The notes beneath the pieces are model-generated. The model saw nothing but the letters and a program-made list of their open reading frames with translations, was not told where the DNA came from and made no database searches. Both the position numbers and the translations under genes were made by a program. Positions 9,668 through 22,100 of a DNA stretch of 64,000 nucleotides are shown here, in pieces (the first letter of the stretch is position 1; every line of letters starts with the position of its first letter). This DNA is from Earliella scabrosa. Taxonomy: Eukaryota > Basidiomycota > Agaricomycetes > Polyporales > Polyporaceae. The stretch lies in contig JABYQQ010000016.1 in assembly GCA_022605405.1 (NCBI GenBank), positions 806,001 through 870,000 of the forward strand. Direction: 5' to 3'.

Positions 9668-12600
9668 CTAGTTATATTTCAACAACTCGTGTACATGATA
9701 ATCTGCATAGCAATTGACATAGTACCGTCGGAATGCGTCTAATGTATTCGAGTAGTGAAACGTGCGCGGGATACGAGAGCGGTTGCAAACAGGAAGTAGA
9801 TGACATGCCCTGACAATAGAGTCAGTTGAAATGACACTGACCGCGCGACGGTTGCTGTTCATCTCGGGTCGAACAACCCACATGCCCGTGACTGGATCGG
9901 GATGGTCGTCCACCAACTCAAACCATTCCACCAGCGCGCACTCGTACCGAATGATGCGGTGAGGGAAAGAGAGGAATGCTCGCACTCGAGCAATGCCGAA
10001 ACTGTCCATCCCCTCACCAACACCAAGCTGGACGAACACGGTGTCATATCGAGGACTCCGCTTGAGCCACACCGGAGTGCATCGTATGATCTCGCTATGC
10101 ATCCCAGAGGGACCACAAAGCTCGCTTGGTGCATAGAACGTCGCCGTCGCGCTATAGTGAACAGCGACCGTAGTTCTTGGTGACAGCCAGGGGCATACGT
10201 TGAGTGGGACGACATCGTCCGGTTCATCGAACCCCGGAAACAGCTCAGTGCGCAGGTATCTTCGCAGGAGTTCGTGCAGAAGAGGCGTGCGGAGCCTCTG
10301 GGCAAGATGCGGGATCTGCCTGGTGTATGCTAGCATGACATGCGATGTTAGTATAGCTCAGAGGATAGACGACTTCAAACTCACCGTGTTCCTTGGAAAG
10401 CCTTACGCTCGACTGCGTCCGGGGCCCTGCAGCGTCCGCAACGTCCTGCTTAATGGCTTCGAACCTCTCGAGTTCATCTTGCGCACTATAGAGACCAGCG
10501 AGACCGACCTGCAAGAGCAATATCAGCTACGTCGAACGCCATTGAGTGGGATCAACTAACCGTTCGCCGTGCATGAGTTACAACGTCGTCCTGTAGCATC
10601 CCACGCCGACCAAACTCGATGCGAGCAGCCGCGAGTTTGCTCAGGCGGGTATTCCGCTTGAGGATCTGCATGAGTGGATTGTTGCGGTTTGATGATCGCC
10701 ATGGACGTTTGACGGCACGGATATGCTGAGATTCGGCAATTGAAGTACACACTCCATTGGGAGAGCCGAAACGTTTGATCATTTGGACCCAATGTACAAG
10801 TGCGTGCTGTCGAGGGAGCGGAAACCCGTCCGGTCGAACACCGGTGTCGATGAAGACGACGCGAAGATGATGGTAACGATCGAGGGCGGCATCCATCGCA
10901 GCGAGTGAGCGCGAGTCGTGAGAAGGGCGTCGAGCGAGATAGGCGAAGTCGAGGAAGGCTGAGAGGCACTGAATCATCGTGTCAGGTACATATCCAGTGA
11001 GTGCGGTGATGAAGACCTACAGCAGGGCTGTCAGCGTGCAGATTGAACGAATGGAGAAGGGTACTTGCCTTCATCAAGGCTTTCGAATCATTGCCGGTCC
11101 ATTGCTTGAAGTTGCGCCCGTGCGGGAAGCGCCGTAGGCCGGGAAACAGTGGCGAGGCAGCGATTCTGTAAGGCGGTGAGTCTGTGATCGGGCGGAGCTA
11201 TGTGAAAACAGACCTTCGGTCGATGTCATCGAGAATACGTTCCGCATCTTGCTCGCTCTCCGCAGTTAGGCGGATGTAATCCTCGACCCATGCAACGAGG
11301 TGGTCCTTGAACGTGCCTTTCACAAGCTGGTGCAAGATGTCTGGCGCAAGAAGCTCGTGGATGTCAGCTCGAGGAAAGTAGTAAGTGAACGGCTGCCGTA
11401 TACACGTTCAGTACATGGTATCCAGGTACAGATCAGGGAGTCGCATACCGTCACATCATTCACAATGCCGAAGACATCCCAGAGTGTACCAGGTTCATCG
11501 GCAAATGTTTCCCAGAGCTTGCACGTATGCGCGCGGAAGCGCGGGATGCCTTCGACGTCAAGATCTTCAGGGGTGGCTTGGCATCTGCGAAGAAAGGTGA
11601 GTCTCGAAACACGTCCATGCCATTTGTGAGATGAGTTCCGTACTTCGGACACCAGCCTTGAACAATGCCGGACAAGTACACCTGCTCAATGTAGTCAGCG
11701 ATAATCGGCCCGATGCCAAAAATCGCTCGACGGTAATGGCTGTCGGGACAACGCAGCACTTGCGGTTCTGTCATCCCAGGGCGTACGGGCTCGAGAATGT
11801 ATCTGATCGATTCGTGGTACAACATCTTCTTGAACAGGCGGAACTCATCATCGTCCTTGAACTCGCGTTCACCTGTTCGGTTGTGTTACGCGTCTTAGCA
11901 CGCAAATAGGGCAAATGTTCAGCACGCAACGGAGATCTGACCTTTGGGAATAGCCAGGAAAGCGAGTGGGATGGTCGCATCCCTGTGCGCACGACGCATT
12001 TCATTGGTGACGTTGCCGGCCATGATGTACAGCGGGTGATACTCTTGGTTTCCCGTCGCGACTGAAACGGTCGTCTTGTCTGCGGCGAGGCAGAATGGCA
12101 TGAACATTGCGCCGTGTGTGTTGGGGTCTTCAGCGATGATATCCTATTCAAATATGAGCGGTGAGAGGGGAAGGCACGGGGTTTCAGAGGGTGCGTACCG
12201 CTTGCTTCCACGCCCAATGCGCACTGAAAAGATCGGAAAAAACTCTCGTACCCTCAGCGTTGAACTCCTTATACGGTCTTGTGTGCCATGCGCCCTGAAA
12301 GTCCGCATTCGCGGCCATCGCCTTGAGAACCTCGAACGAGTTGCGTGTGTAGACAATGAAACGTTGACGCTTCCAAGCGGGCGAATCAGGTGTGACAGGA
12401 CCATTCCAGCGTACCGCAAAAGCTGACCAGGTGGTCTCTCCCCACTCAATCTCGTCGATTGTGTCTGTAAGATGATCGTGTGAGCGGAATATCGGTTCGG
12501 TGTCTTCATGGCCGTCGAGGATATTCTTGGCCCGCAGAATCTTCATCAGCTGGTCAACATCGGCCCGGGACATGGCTACCTTCTCGAAGAGTAGCTCAGC

Positions 12601-12907
12601 GCATTCGAAAGACGGGCGGTCGCTAAACGGTGCGAAGTTCCTGTGTTCGTCGCGAGGAGGAGGTCTGGCATCGGGGTCGTCGAGGTAGACACCATTTGCA
12701 TCGCACGGCCGCGCTGTAGTAGTACAAGTGATATGTCAGTAGACCCCGTAGGATTAGCAATTGAGACATACCTGTAAGGTGAGGGTGATAGTGAACAGTT
12801 CTCTGGGGTCGTCTGGGTTTGGGATTGCGATGGTATGAGCCGTTATGTTGTATGTAGCCACGTTGCGTCGGGAAGCTACGGTGGCAGAGATTGCAGAAGC
12901 GAGCCAT
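9668..12907 (-). CDS. Plavaka transposase with N-terminal C2H2 finger (911 aa)
   Basis: Ten exons on the minus strand: 12907-12772, 12713-12199, 12143-11942, 11872-11644, 11584-11449, 11392-11214, 11165-11069, 11016-10561, 10508-10385 and 10329-9668. The phases close to 911 residues. A C2H2 finger opens the protein (C5, C8, H21, H26). Plavaka family landmarks follow: GWCPKCQATPEDLD, RADIHELLAPDILHQLVKGTF, TGNDSKALMK, RPDGFPLPRQHALVHW and SPNGVCTSIAESQHI. The family is a CACTA-related group common in basidiomycetes and moves DNA elements by cut and paste. The intron after ALMK begins with GC instead of GT (11068-11067). No internal stop or frameshift is seen, so the gene may be active. It diverges from the companion gene at 13235 across a 327-bp gap. 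Confidence 0.9.
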
Positions 12908-13234
12908 GGAGGGGGAGTTGAAGAGAGCAGCAAGAGAGCAGGATGAGAAGGCCTAAGATCGAATGGCGCAAAGAGAGAGAGAGAAGGGAGGCGAAGTTAT
13001 TGGTTGGGGAAGGGGGCGGCCAAGCGCTAGGGTTAGGGCTATGTCCCAACTCGGGATACAAGTCCGACACATCGCCCAACTTCCACCCCATATAACTTAC
13101 CACCACCACAGTCTTCCCTCATCTCTTCGTTTCAACTCTTTGACCGATCGCACTCGCTTCATACTCCTATCTTAACCATCTCTACTCTTAATCAAAAATC
13201 TGGGCCATCTCGAAACCCCGTCGGAGGCTTCAAA
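12908..13234. promoter_or_regulatory. divergent promoter region of the Plavaka element
   Basis: The only spacer between the two outward-reading Plavaka genes. It has a purine-rich tract (12963-12991; pyrimidine-rich on the minus strand, next to the transposase ATG) and a TATAACTTACC word at 13090-13100 on the companion side. Both genes probably start from here; no individual element can be proven. Confidence 0.55.
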
Positions 13235-16200
13235 ATGGTCCAGACTCGACGTGGCACTACCCAGTCGCAGTCCACGCATCTAACACCTCCTCCGCAGCCT
13301 ACACAAGGTGCGGCTGAGGTCGTCGGATGCCATTACTGTTAAACTGACACCCTTGCATTTCTCATGTAGTCGACTCACCTCCAAAAATCCTGGCTGCAGG
13401 CGACCCTGAGCCACGTCGGTATGGCACGCGCCCGACGACTCAGAAGGCTCATCCCGGTCGGGCTGTAGGACTACACCGGCGTACAAGAGAGGACATCCAG
13501 GAGGAAGCTGCCAAGAAGCGCGCTGAGAAGGAGGCGAGGAAGGCGGCAAGGTTGCAGAAGGCAGCGATCCGCTCATCCAATCTGAGAGAGCTCGCCCTCA
13601 TGGAAGACGAGCGACTCGCTGCCGACGCAGAAGAGGACACGCACCTATCCCAGTCTCTTCAGCTTCCTCTCGATCAGCCTCTCGCGCGTGACCGTCGTGT
13701 TGATACCGGTACTGCAGGCGACTTGGACCCCGACGATGTTCATAACCCACATGGCTACTCTGCGGCCAGGACCCAGGAACCTACCGGTTTCCGTCCGGAT
13801 GTTCGTGACCTCGTGCTCGATGAGCGTGGCACCACTGGCAATGACGCCGACATCGAGTATGGCGATCATGACGCCAACATCGACTATCGCGCCGGTGACG
13901 CCGGTATCGACTATCAGGATGACGCGCACATCAATGTCGACACTCGGATCCACAACACTCGGAGCTCTGGTCTCGCTACCCACGACCTCCCGGCTTCCCA
14001 TGGAGACGTTGAGCAGGGGCTGGACGAAGTGGGAGGGCATGCGCAGGGGTCCGGGCACCATGACCATGTGAGTTTCTCGACGATGTCATATTCAATATCG
14101 TACTCACACGCTTTCAGGTTCCATCCGAAGGCGAAGACTCGGAAGAGGTGAGCTTGTCTCGGGTGAACAAAGGCAAGGGGCGTGCTTCTTCGGAAGATCA
14201 CGCCGAATGGGCATGGGGTGACGGGCTTCAATCTCGGAGGTCACGAGCCGAGAGTGACGCCGACAGCTCAGACGACAAAATGCAAGAGCTCCTTGCCCAG
14301 CTACGTCAAAACGGCCATCAGACACACAAGGTATGCTTTCACGTAGGATACTCATGCTCATATCTGACGTATCCTAGAACGGGGAATCTAGCCACTCGGG
14401 CGCTGTCGTGAGTCTGAATTCCCTCAGGCTTGTCTATCGGGGAGACCTCATTAACTAATCATGGGGGACAGGGCACCACGAATTCCACGGCTAGTTATGC
14501 TCGCCCCCAGGCAACCAGAAAGCGTGCCTATGATTCGTTTCAGTGTGGCTCGGACGACGATGATGTCCCTCTGCCGGGAGGAGGGGACGACGAGTTCGAT
14601 GAGTACAACCTGCAATCGGACTCTGACCCCGAACAGGACGATGATTATCACCCTGGGTCTGAGGAGGATGACTCTCACGGCGACGATGACAAAGACGAGG
14701 CCACCATCCAGGTATTTGGCTGTGTTTACCTACATTCTTCCCTGCTCACCCCACATCAGCATCGTCTTTCACTTCCCGAACGTCGCGAGATGAAACGCAC
14801 GGCTGTGCGTGGAGAGATCGAAATGAACCGCAAGCTCCTCTCTCCCTCCACCGCTAAGAAGCACCACGGCCGGACCCCAAGCGAAGCCCAGGCACTGTAC
14901 GTAGTCGTCTCTCCTCCTGCTCCGAGTGTCCCTATCTAACCCAATGTTGCGTCGCAGAACCCAAAGAGGCAAGACCTATTCCGGCTCCGCGTTCCGTGCT
15001 AACTGGGACAAGAATTTGGTGCACGAAGCTGCTCCCTCACCGCAACCACGCCCTCGTCCCGTCTGCAGAGCTGGCTTCCAACCGGCTCCTCGCCCGTCGT
15101 CTCAGCACCCAACTCCGGCTCGACCCAAGTCCACGCATGCGTCGTCTCAAGCCTCCTCTGGTCGCGCACAACCGTCCACGCATCACGCGGCGCGTGATTT
15201 GGCCAGGAAGACCTCGAGTATGGTGCGGCGGCCAGACAGTCAGCCCATCCAACCTCGGTTCGATCGCCGCATGGTCGAACCTGATGCGTCTGACGTGGAA
15301 CATGCTGCCTTCGATGAGGCCGACGTCACGTTCAGTCGTGACTACGCTATGTCAATGGCCTCTCGAGGACCTCACAAGGTGCGTAATCTTTACGCCCGCC
15401 GTTAGACTTGTCTCACGTCGTCCATTCATAGCGTCTGCTCTCTATCGAGCCCATTTCTGACGAAGATCAAGTTGCCCCGGAGCGACCGAAGAAGCGACGC
15501 CGCAAGCGGAAGCCTTCGTCCATGGACGAGGAGGAATCGCGGTCCGCGTCGAACGTCCCCGACTTCATAAGGCCTCACCTGTTCACGGAAATTGTTCCAA
15601 CGGTCCTTGAGTTCTACGGTGCCAAGGTCGATCCCTGGAACTCGCAAGAATACGGTCGAAACGAGCTTCTGGACCTATGCAAAGAACTCATCAACGACGT
15701 GTGCCCTCGTGCGGACTATTCGCTCACGAAGTCCGACATCATCTACAAAGTCGTACGTGCCATTGTTGACATTCATTGACCGCCACTCACTCACCACTGT
15801 CATCACCTTGATAGATTCAACAGGAAGTGTATGAGTGGCGGTCTCGATTTCCCAACGCCGTCGTATCCGCCATCGATGAGGCAATCCGGGACCAGTATGG
15901 GGACAAGCCAAAGCGCTCGGACGTCCAGGCATGGGTCCGACGCGCGATGGCTGATGGTGGGGAGGCTCTCTGGGGGAAGCCCAACTTGCGTAATGTGCGT
16001 GTCTCTGGGTTGATATCCCCGATTCGTGTCCTTTGACCCATGTCATCTGTAGCCCAAGCAAGCGCGTGGATCCCTCCAGTCCAAGTTTGTACTCTCCGCC
16101 TTCGGGACCCACCTCGCCGCCACCGATGGTGCGATCTACCTGTACGGGCCACCTGTCGGTGCACTTGCTCTCGCAGCAACGGCTGTACGTCATCTATTTA

Positions 16201-16524
16201 CTCCATCTTGCATTCAATGCTTACGCGCACCACCAGGTCCAACACGTCTTTGGCATGTACAAGACTGGCAAGTTTGTTCCGGGGAAGGCATTCTCTGCAG
16301 TGAACGTAGGTAACCTCACCGAGTCCTGGCAACGCAAGGCCGTCTCTCGCTTCGAGCGCAACCAGGAGAAATTCGCGAAGCTCGTACGCAAGGCAGCGAA
16401 GTATGCGACCGCCCGTTACCAGACCAAGGCACGTAGCAGCGACGGTCTTCAAGCTCCCGACCTGTTCGACCGTAGCAGCCCTCCGCTCGAAGAGACTGAC
16501 GTAGACAGCGACTACCATCACTAG
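13235..16524 (+). CDS. Plavaka companion protein (910 aa, possible DUF6532-like C-terminus)
   Basis: Eleven exons: 13235-13307, 13370-14067, 14118-14330, 14378-14407, 14472-14711, 14760-14896, 14958-15378, 15432-15752, 15815-15994, 16053-16184 and 16237-16524. The frame closes to 910 residues. Residues 1-480 are disordered: an N-terminal basic helix (EEAAKKRAEKEARKAARLQK), many Asp/His repeats (DADIEYGDHDANIDYRAGD), acidic patches, then Pro/Gln-rich and basic sequence. The last 270 residues look globular (FIRPHLFTEIVPTVLEFYGA, DLCKELINDVCPRADYSLTK, VQHVFGMYKTGKFVPGKAF). This arrangement recalls DUF6532 proteins that sit beside Plavaka transposases, a call made from memory. Its role in transposition is unknown; DNA or chromatin binding would fit the charge pattern. 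Confidence 0.8.
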
Positions 16525-16951
16525 GCGACGGTACCCGTTAAATCATTCATCAAGAACCATGGAACTACGTACATAGCTGCTACTCTGGACATTGTTACAT
16601 ACGTCAAGGCGCCTGACCTGTGTCTGTCTCTCTTCCGTACCCTCAGGATCTATTCTCTCTTTGAGCCCTAGTACTGTAGTAGTCATTTAGTCAATCTGTG
16701 GTACCCTAATAGCTCCGCTTCTGTAGCACATCTTAGTCCTTGGTAAATATACGCTTCTGCTTCGTGTAATTGCGTAAGGCCGCCTGCTGTGCTACAAGCG
16801 CTACCGAATCCGCGGTCCCGGACCTAGGCCGAACATCCTCTGCGCACTCTGAGTCCTCTGCCCTCTGTACCTCTAACATCTGTCGGAGTCTGTGGAAAAC
16901 CTCTGGGTTATCTCAGCTCTGATACCTCTGTCATTCCTGTGACAGACATTG
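16525..16951. repeat. right subterminal region of Plavaka with CTCTG repeats
   Basis: After the companion gene stop there is an AT-richer trailer. From about 16845 to 16945 there are repeated ACTCTG, CCTCTG and GCTCTG words, the reverse complement of the ACAGAG words at the left end. Confidence 0.55.
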
Positions 16952-16982
16952 CAGACCCCGCAGATGTATGGGGGTCTTGCTG
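16952..16982 (-). repeat. right 31-bp TIR of the Plavaka element
   Basis: Perfect reverse complement of 9446-9476. It ends GGGGGTCTTGCTG and is followed by the AT duplicate and then the resumed host exon. Confidence 0.9.
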
Positions 16983-18587
16983 ATGGACCGTTCACGCTCC
17001 TTGTCCATTGCTCCCTCCTCGTCAACTCGTTCCCGGTCCTCCTCTGTGGTGTCTATACCAGAGTCGACGCCTTCATGCTCTCGCTTCACTTCCCCTGAAT
17101 GCAGCGATGGATGCTTTCTGTCTAGCCCCGTCTCATCCCAGCCAAGGGACGGCGCTACTAGTACTCCCGAGCCTACCGCCACACATTACTACGGCACACC
17201 ATCCCGAGCAGCTGAGAAGCGTCGGCGGTCAGTGTCACCCAGTGTCGACGAGGATAGCCTGTCTGGCTCTAAGTCGCCCAGAACGAGGAGCAGGCACAAC
17301 CATCAACATGCTGAGCCCAAGCGAGCGAGAAAGAAGGTGAAGAACATGAACCATGATGGCAACCGAATCCCGATCACTCGGGAGACCGCCTGCAGCGAGC
17401 TCGTTGACCTTGATGTACCTCCCCGTTGTTGGACCATCCCACGACCCAACGGTGAGACCGGCATTGCATACCGCTTGAACCTCACACTCGACGATGCCGA
17501 GAAGTGGACAACAGACAAGGGTGAACTCATGTCTATGCTGGCAATCATTAAGCGAGAAGTATGTGCTGTTCTGAAATATTTGTGACGGCTACTAATGGTG
17601 TATCATTATTCCTGCAGGATCAGGATGCTTGGGGTGGCGGTAGCGCAGGATCTCTCCGCAAGACGGTCACAGTATATTGCCTAGACGATGACTACACCAC
17701 TGGCGTCGAATGTCAGCAAGCTTCTCATGTCTGTCAGGGCGTGTATCATTGTCCTCACCTTCTTCCCTCCCTCCTCGAGGACTGCGAACGCTTCGAGGCC
17801 AATATGGATGAGGTTGCCGCACTTAGTGCACTCCGAGGGGAGCAAAACGCCGCCCAGAGAACTGACATCGAAGCCTCAGCGTTGACGTAAGTACTATTCA
17901 TTCCGATTACTACTTATGCATATGTTTAACCTCGGTATAGATTCTACAATATGGTTCAGGACAAGCACAAGTGTACGTTCAAGAATCAGGACGGTATAGC
18001 TTGTACTGGCAAGCCAACTTTGCGGTCTGGAAAGCAGGTAAGTGTACATCACTGGCATAGTCGACCAGACATCTCAATCATGCCTACGCACATACAGGTC
18101 TCTTTCAATGGCAAGACCTATTGGATCGGATGCTCTGGATGGCATGCATCACATCCGGACCGAGGCCGCGCTCACAAGAGCTGGACCATACCGGCAGAGG
18201 TTGACGAGAATCTTCTGTTCACGTTGTTTGAGACAGGCGGTGTACTGTCTTTAAATGATGTGAACACTCCTCTACAGGGGAAGACCTGTACATACATCGC
18301 TGCACGTCGTAGTGGAGGAAAAGGCGCTAGCAAATGTGGTATGTCGTGTGACTTATATCGGGGTGCGGATGAAGGAATACTGATATGGCTCATGCGCGGA
18401 AGCATACTCTCACTGCATCAACGGCAAGGTCGAGAAACCCAAGCTCATTCTGCGTCCCTGCTCGGCACGGCTACAGGTCTGGTATCCCGTTGATCGTTCA
18501 GACCGTCGGGCGATTGTCGTAGTGAAGGGTCCCCATAATCATCCAACCCCCCGGCACGAGAAGCCAACACTCGAAAGCTCCCGGAAG

Positions 18588-19167
18588 TGATGAACTTCAG
18601 ACCTGGAAGGCTGGGAGCCGACTGTAAGTCGAACAGAGAGAGATCTTCAGTCAGTGAGCGAACGACTCTATTGCATAGATAAGTACCTGTAAGTCGAACA
18701 GAGAGAGACTACAAGTACTTAGTCAGTAAGTAAGTAGAAGGCATATGTATGTAGGAGACTTACTCTTCAGTCAGTGAGCGAACGACTGAAGAGCAGAGGC
18801 GAAATGTGAGCTGCTTATATAGACGTAGGGAAGGTAGCTGAGTAAGCGTAGAAAGCAGTCACATGTTAGCCACAAGACGATGAGTAAGAGGCATACGAGA
18901 CTATGGTGCGAGGATGAGTCAGTATGATGCGAGGATGAGCACCAAGTCTGAGTCAGACATAAGGTCTGGAACTATCCGGAACATCGTAGAACGCACTGGT
19001 ACGTAGAGGTAAAGTCCGGAAAGAAAGAACTATCGTACAGATGCAGAGTTATCTATATATAGTAACGAAGAAGCATAGCCCATGCTGTGCGTCATGTGAA
19101 CGCATAGCCACAAGTCCATATGGGGACATATCGGTCCGGACAGTGCCGGATAACCCTAAGTTCAACA
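18588..19167 (-). repeat. copia LTR, 3' copy
   Basis: 580 bp. On the element strand it begins TGTTGAACTTAGG and ends GTTCATCA. It contains two interleaved pairs of direct repeats: GTAAGTCGAACAGAGAGAGA at 18624 and 18689, and a 23-bp word starting CTTCAGTCAGTGAGCG at 18645 and 18765. It also has a hairpin, CTTCAGTC to GACTGAAG, at 18765-18791. Confidence 0.97.
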
Positions 19168-19178
19168 CTCCCACTCGT
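19168..19178 (-). other. copia polypurine tract
   Basis: The element strand reads ACGAGTGGGAG directly before the 3' LTR. It is the expected purine-rich primer for plus-strand DNA synthesis and starts right after the gag-pol stop codon. Confidence 0.75.
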
Positions 19179-22100
19179 TCAAGATGTGACATAAGCAAGA
19201 CCAATCTCTTGGACGAACTTCGACTGAATTGCCAAAGGCACATTCTTAGTCAGAGCGTCGGCGAGTTGATCCGCAGTCGCTACATAGAAGATCTCGGTCG
19301 ATCCCAACTCCACCTGCTCTCGGATGAAGTGGTATCTAACCTCGATGTGCTTGGTCCGGCGGTCGATCACGGGATTGACGGACAGGAAGATAGACCCCTG
19401 ATTGTCAAGACACATGGGAGTTGGTCGAGACATGTCATCGCCGAGTTCTTCACCGAAAGTCCTCAGCCACACCAATTGACGACAAGTGTCAGAGGCCGCT
19501 TTATACTCCGCTTCGGTCGAGGAAAGCGAAATGGTAGGCTGACGCCTCGATGCCCACGATATAGCAGCACCTGCCATCAGAAAGATGAAGCCAGAGGTAG
19601 AATGCCGATCATCACGGTCTTCGGCCCAGTCCGAATCGGAGTACGAAATCAGACCGTCATTAGACGCTCCCTGGTAGCGCAGCCGGTACGCCTTAGTACC
19701 CTGAAGATACCGGAGGACATACTTGGCATAGTGAAGATGCGCGTCTGAGGGATTGGCATTGAACTTCGAAAGCCGCGTGACAGCAAAGGCTATGTCGGGC
19801 CGCGTACCGAGCATGGCGTACAGAAGACTGCCAATCAAGCTCTGATAGCGCTGACGCGACGCATCGGTGGCGGTGTGCTCAGATGACTCTAGAACAGCAC
19901 CAGCAGGGAGAGGGGTACGCGACGGCTTACAGTCGGCCATGTGAAAGCGCTCGAGAACGGACTGGATGTACTCTTCCTGGTCAATCTCGATGATCCGCAA
20001 AGCACGGTCACGAGTGATGCGAAGACCAAGGAATCGCTGAACTGGTCCCAAGTCCGTCATTTTGTACTGCTTAGAAAGCGAACGCTTCACGTGCTGTATG
20101 TGGCCAGGCTGATCGCCGAGGAGAAGTAGATCGTCAACATAAAGAACGACGATAGTGACGTGATCCCCCCCTTGTCGCCGATATACATAGATCCCGGCAT
20201 CGGAATAGGTCCGTTTGAATCCCAGGCTAATAAGCGACTGGTGGATTTTCACGTTCCACTGACGGGATGCCTGCTTAAGACCGTAGATTGCCTTTTTCAG
20301 CAGACACACTTGATCCTCCTTGCCAGGAACGATCCAACCTTCCGGCTGTTCCATGTAGATCTCCTCATCCAGATCGCCATTGAGGAACGCGGTCTTGACA
20401 TCCATTGACTCGATGTCCCAGTCCTCAAGCGCTGCATGCGCGAGGAGGTACCGGATAGACTCGAACCGCGCCACAGGGGAGAAGGTCTCGTGATAGTCCT
20501 CGCCCCACACCTGAGTGAAACCCTTAGCGACTAGACGAGCTTTGTACCGCCCATCGTGCTTGATGTCATAGACCCAGCGGTTAGAGACCACGTGCCGATC
20601 TTTCGGACGAGGGACAAGGACCCAAGTCTTATTCTCGAGCAACGAGTCATACTCCGCTTTCTCCGCATCACGCCATTTCTCAGCTTCAGGCGACTTCATG
20701 GCTTCCTTGTGGGAGTTCGGAATGCCAGTTTTGTACTGAGACGCCATGAGAAACATGAGAAGCGCTTGGTCCTCTCGCTGCGTGCCATCCGGATCAGTCC
20801 GGGCATCGACTTTAGCCGGTGGCTCGTCGCCGTACACGTTATCACGAGTCTTTGACTCAGACCGTTTACCCGCATTCTCACGCCGTGGTCTGTCACGCGC
20901 AAGGCTGGGAGGCTGTTCTCCCACTGGAGGGTGACGTCCTCGCTTGTGAGCAGGCTTAGGCGGTGGTACAGCAGGCGGTTGAGGCGGTTGCGGCGGCGGA
21001 GGAGCAGGGGCGTCGGCTGGAGGAGGCACTTCAGCTGGAGGTGGCTGAGCATCCGCTGGAGGGTCAGGTGGTAGATCTGGGAGTTCAGGAACAATCTCGG
21101 GATGGAGGTCGTCCTCATGACCGTCGACATCGGCTTCGGAAGCCTTATCAGACTGATCATCTGGGAACGGATGGTCATCCGGGGTAACAGGATGATTGCC
21201 GGGGAGTTTACGAGCAGGGAAAGACTCTTCATCGAATGTCACATCGCGAGACACTACGATAGAGCGGTTGGCTGGATTCCAAAACTTATACCCCTTGGAA
21301 CCAGACTCATACCCCACGAAGATCATCTCGACAGCCTTCTTGTCGAGTTTCCCTTCGCGCTTTGCCTTCTGCACGTGTACAAAGGCTTTGCACCCAAACA
21401 CTCGGAAGTAGGAGACGTCCGGAACGGTTCCGTCCCACTTGGTGATGGGGCATTGCCATTTGTGTCGACGCATCGGTTGACGATTGTAGATATGAACGGC
21501 TGCATCAACGGCGAGTTGCCAAAAACCGTGACTAAGACCTGCCTGATGGAGCATGGCCATGGCTTTTTCGACGATAGTACGGTTCCAGCGCTCAGCGCGT
21601 CCATTCTGCTGCGGAGAGCCAGGCATAGTCTTCTGGTGCTCGATCCCGTGCGAACGAAGAAGCTCAGAGAACTCGGTAGAAGTGTATTCTCCCCCTCGGT
21701 CCGAGCGGACCTTCTTGATCTTCCGACCGGTCTGGGTCTCAGCCCACGCCTTGTAGTCGAGGAACGCTTGGAACGCGTCCGACTTCGACTTAAGGTAGTA
21801 AGCACGGGCGAGTCCGGAGTAGTCATCAATGAAACCGGCGAAATACTTGTAACCTCCGATAGCTTGGGTGCGCATCGGGCCATCAAGATCGGTGTGAACG
21901 AGCTCGAGTGGTTCCGTAGCACGCTTATCAGAAGGTGGGAAGGGGAGACGAGTGGATTTGCCCCAGGCACATCCCTCACACGGTTCATCTTCGTCTTCAG
22001 GGGAATCAACTGAATCAACCCCCCGGACGTTCTTCGGGAGATGGCGCAGCGCGTCCTTGCCGAGATGACCAAAGCGGCGATGCAAGGTACGAAAACGGCT

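Larger units (their letters stand above)
9446..16982. mobile_element. Plavaka-type DNA transposon, apparently complete (7,537 bp)
   Basis: Bounded by a perfect 31-bp inverted repeat (9446-9476 and 16952-16982; outer bases CAGCAAGACCCCC) and flanked by AT on both sides (9444-9445, 16983-16984). Collapsing the element and one AT restores the interrupted host frame exactly, which fixes the ends. It carries a minus-strand Plavaka transposase and a plus-strand companion gene transcribed away from each other, both with closed frames. The insertion lies four bases into exon 3 of the host transposase gene. Confidence 0.9.

Noticed and set aside
18660..18760. Short spaced repeats in the LTR resembling a CRISPR array
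   Set aside because: Only two copies of each word, in a eukaryotic LTR; they are LTR-internal repeats.
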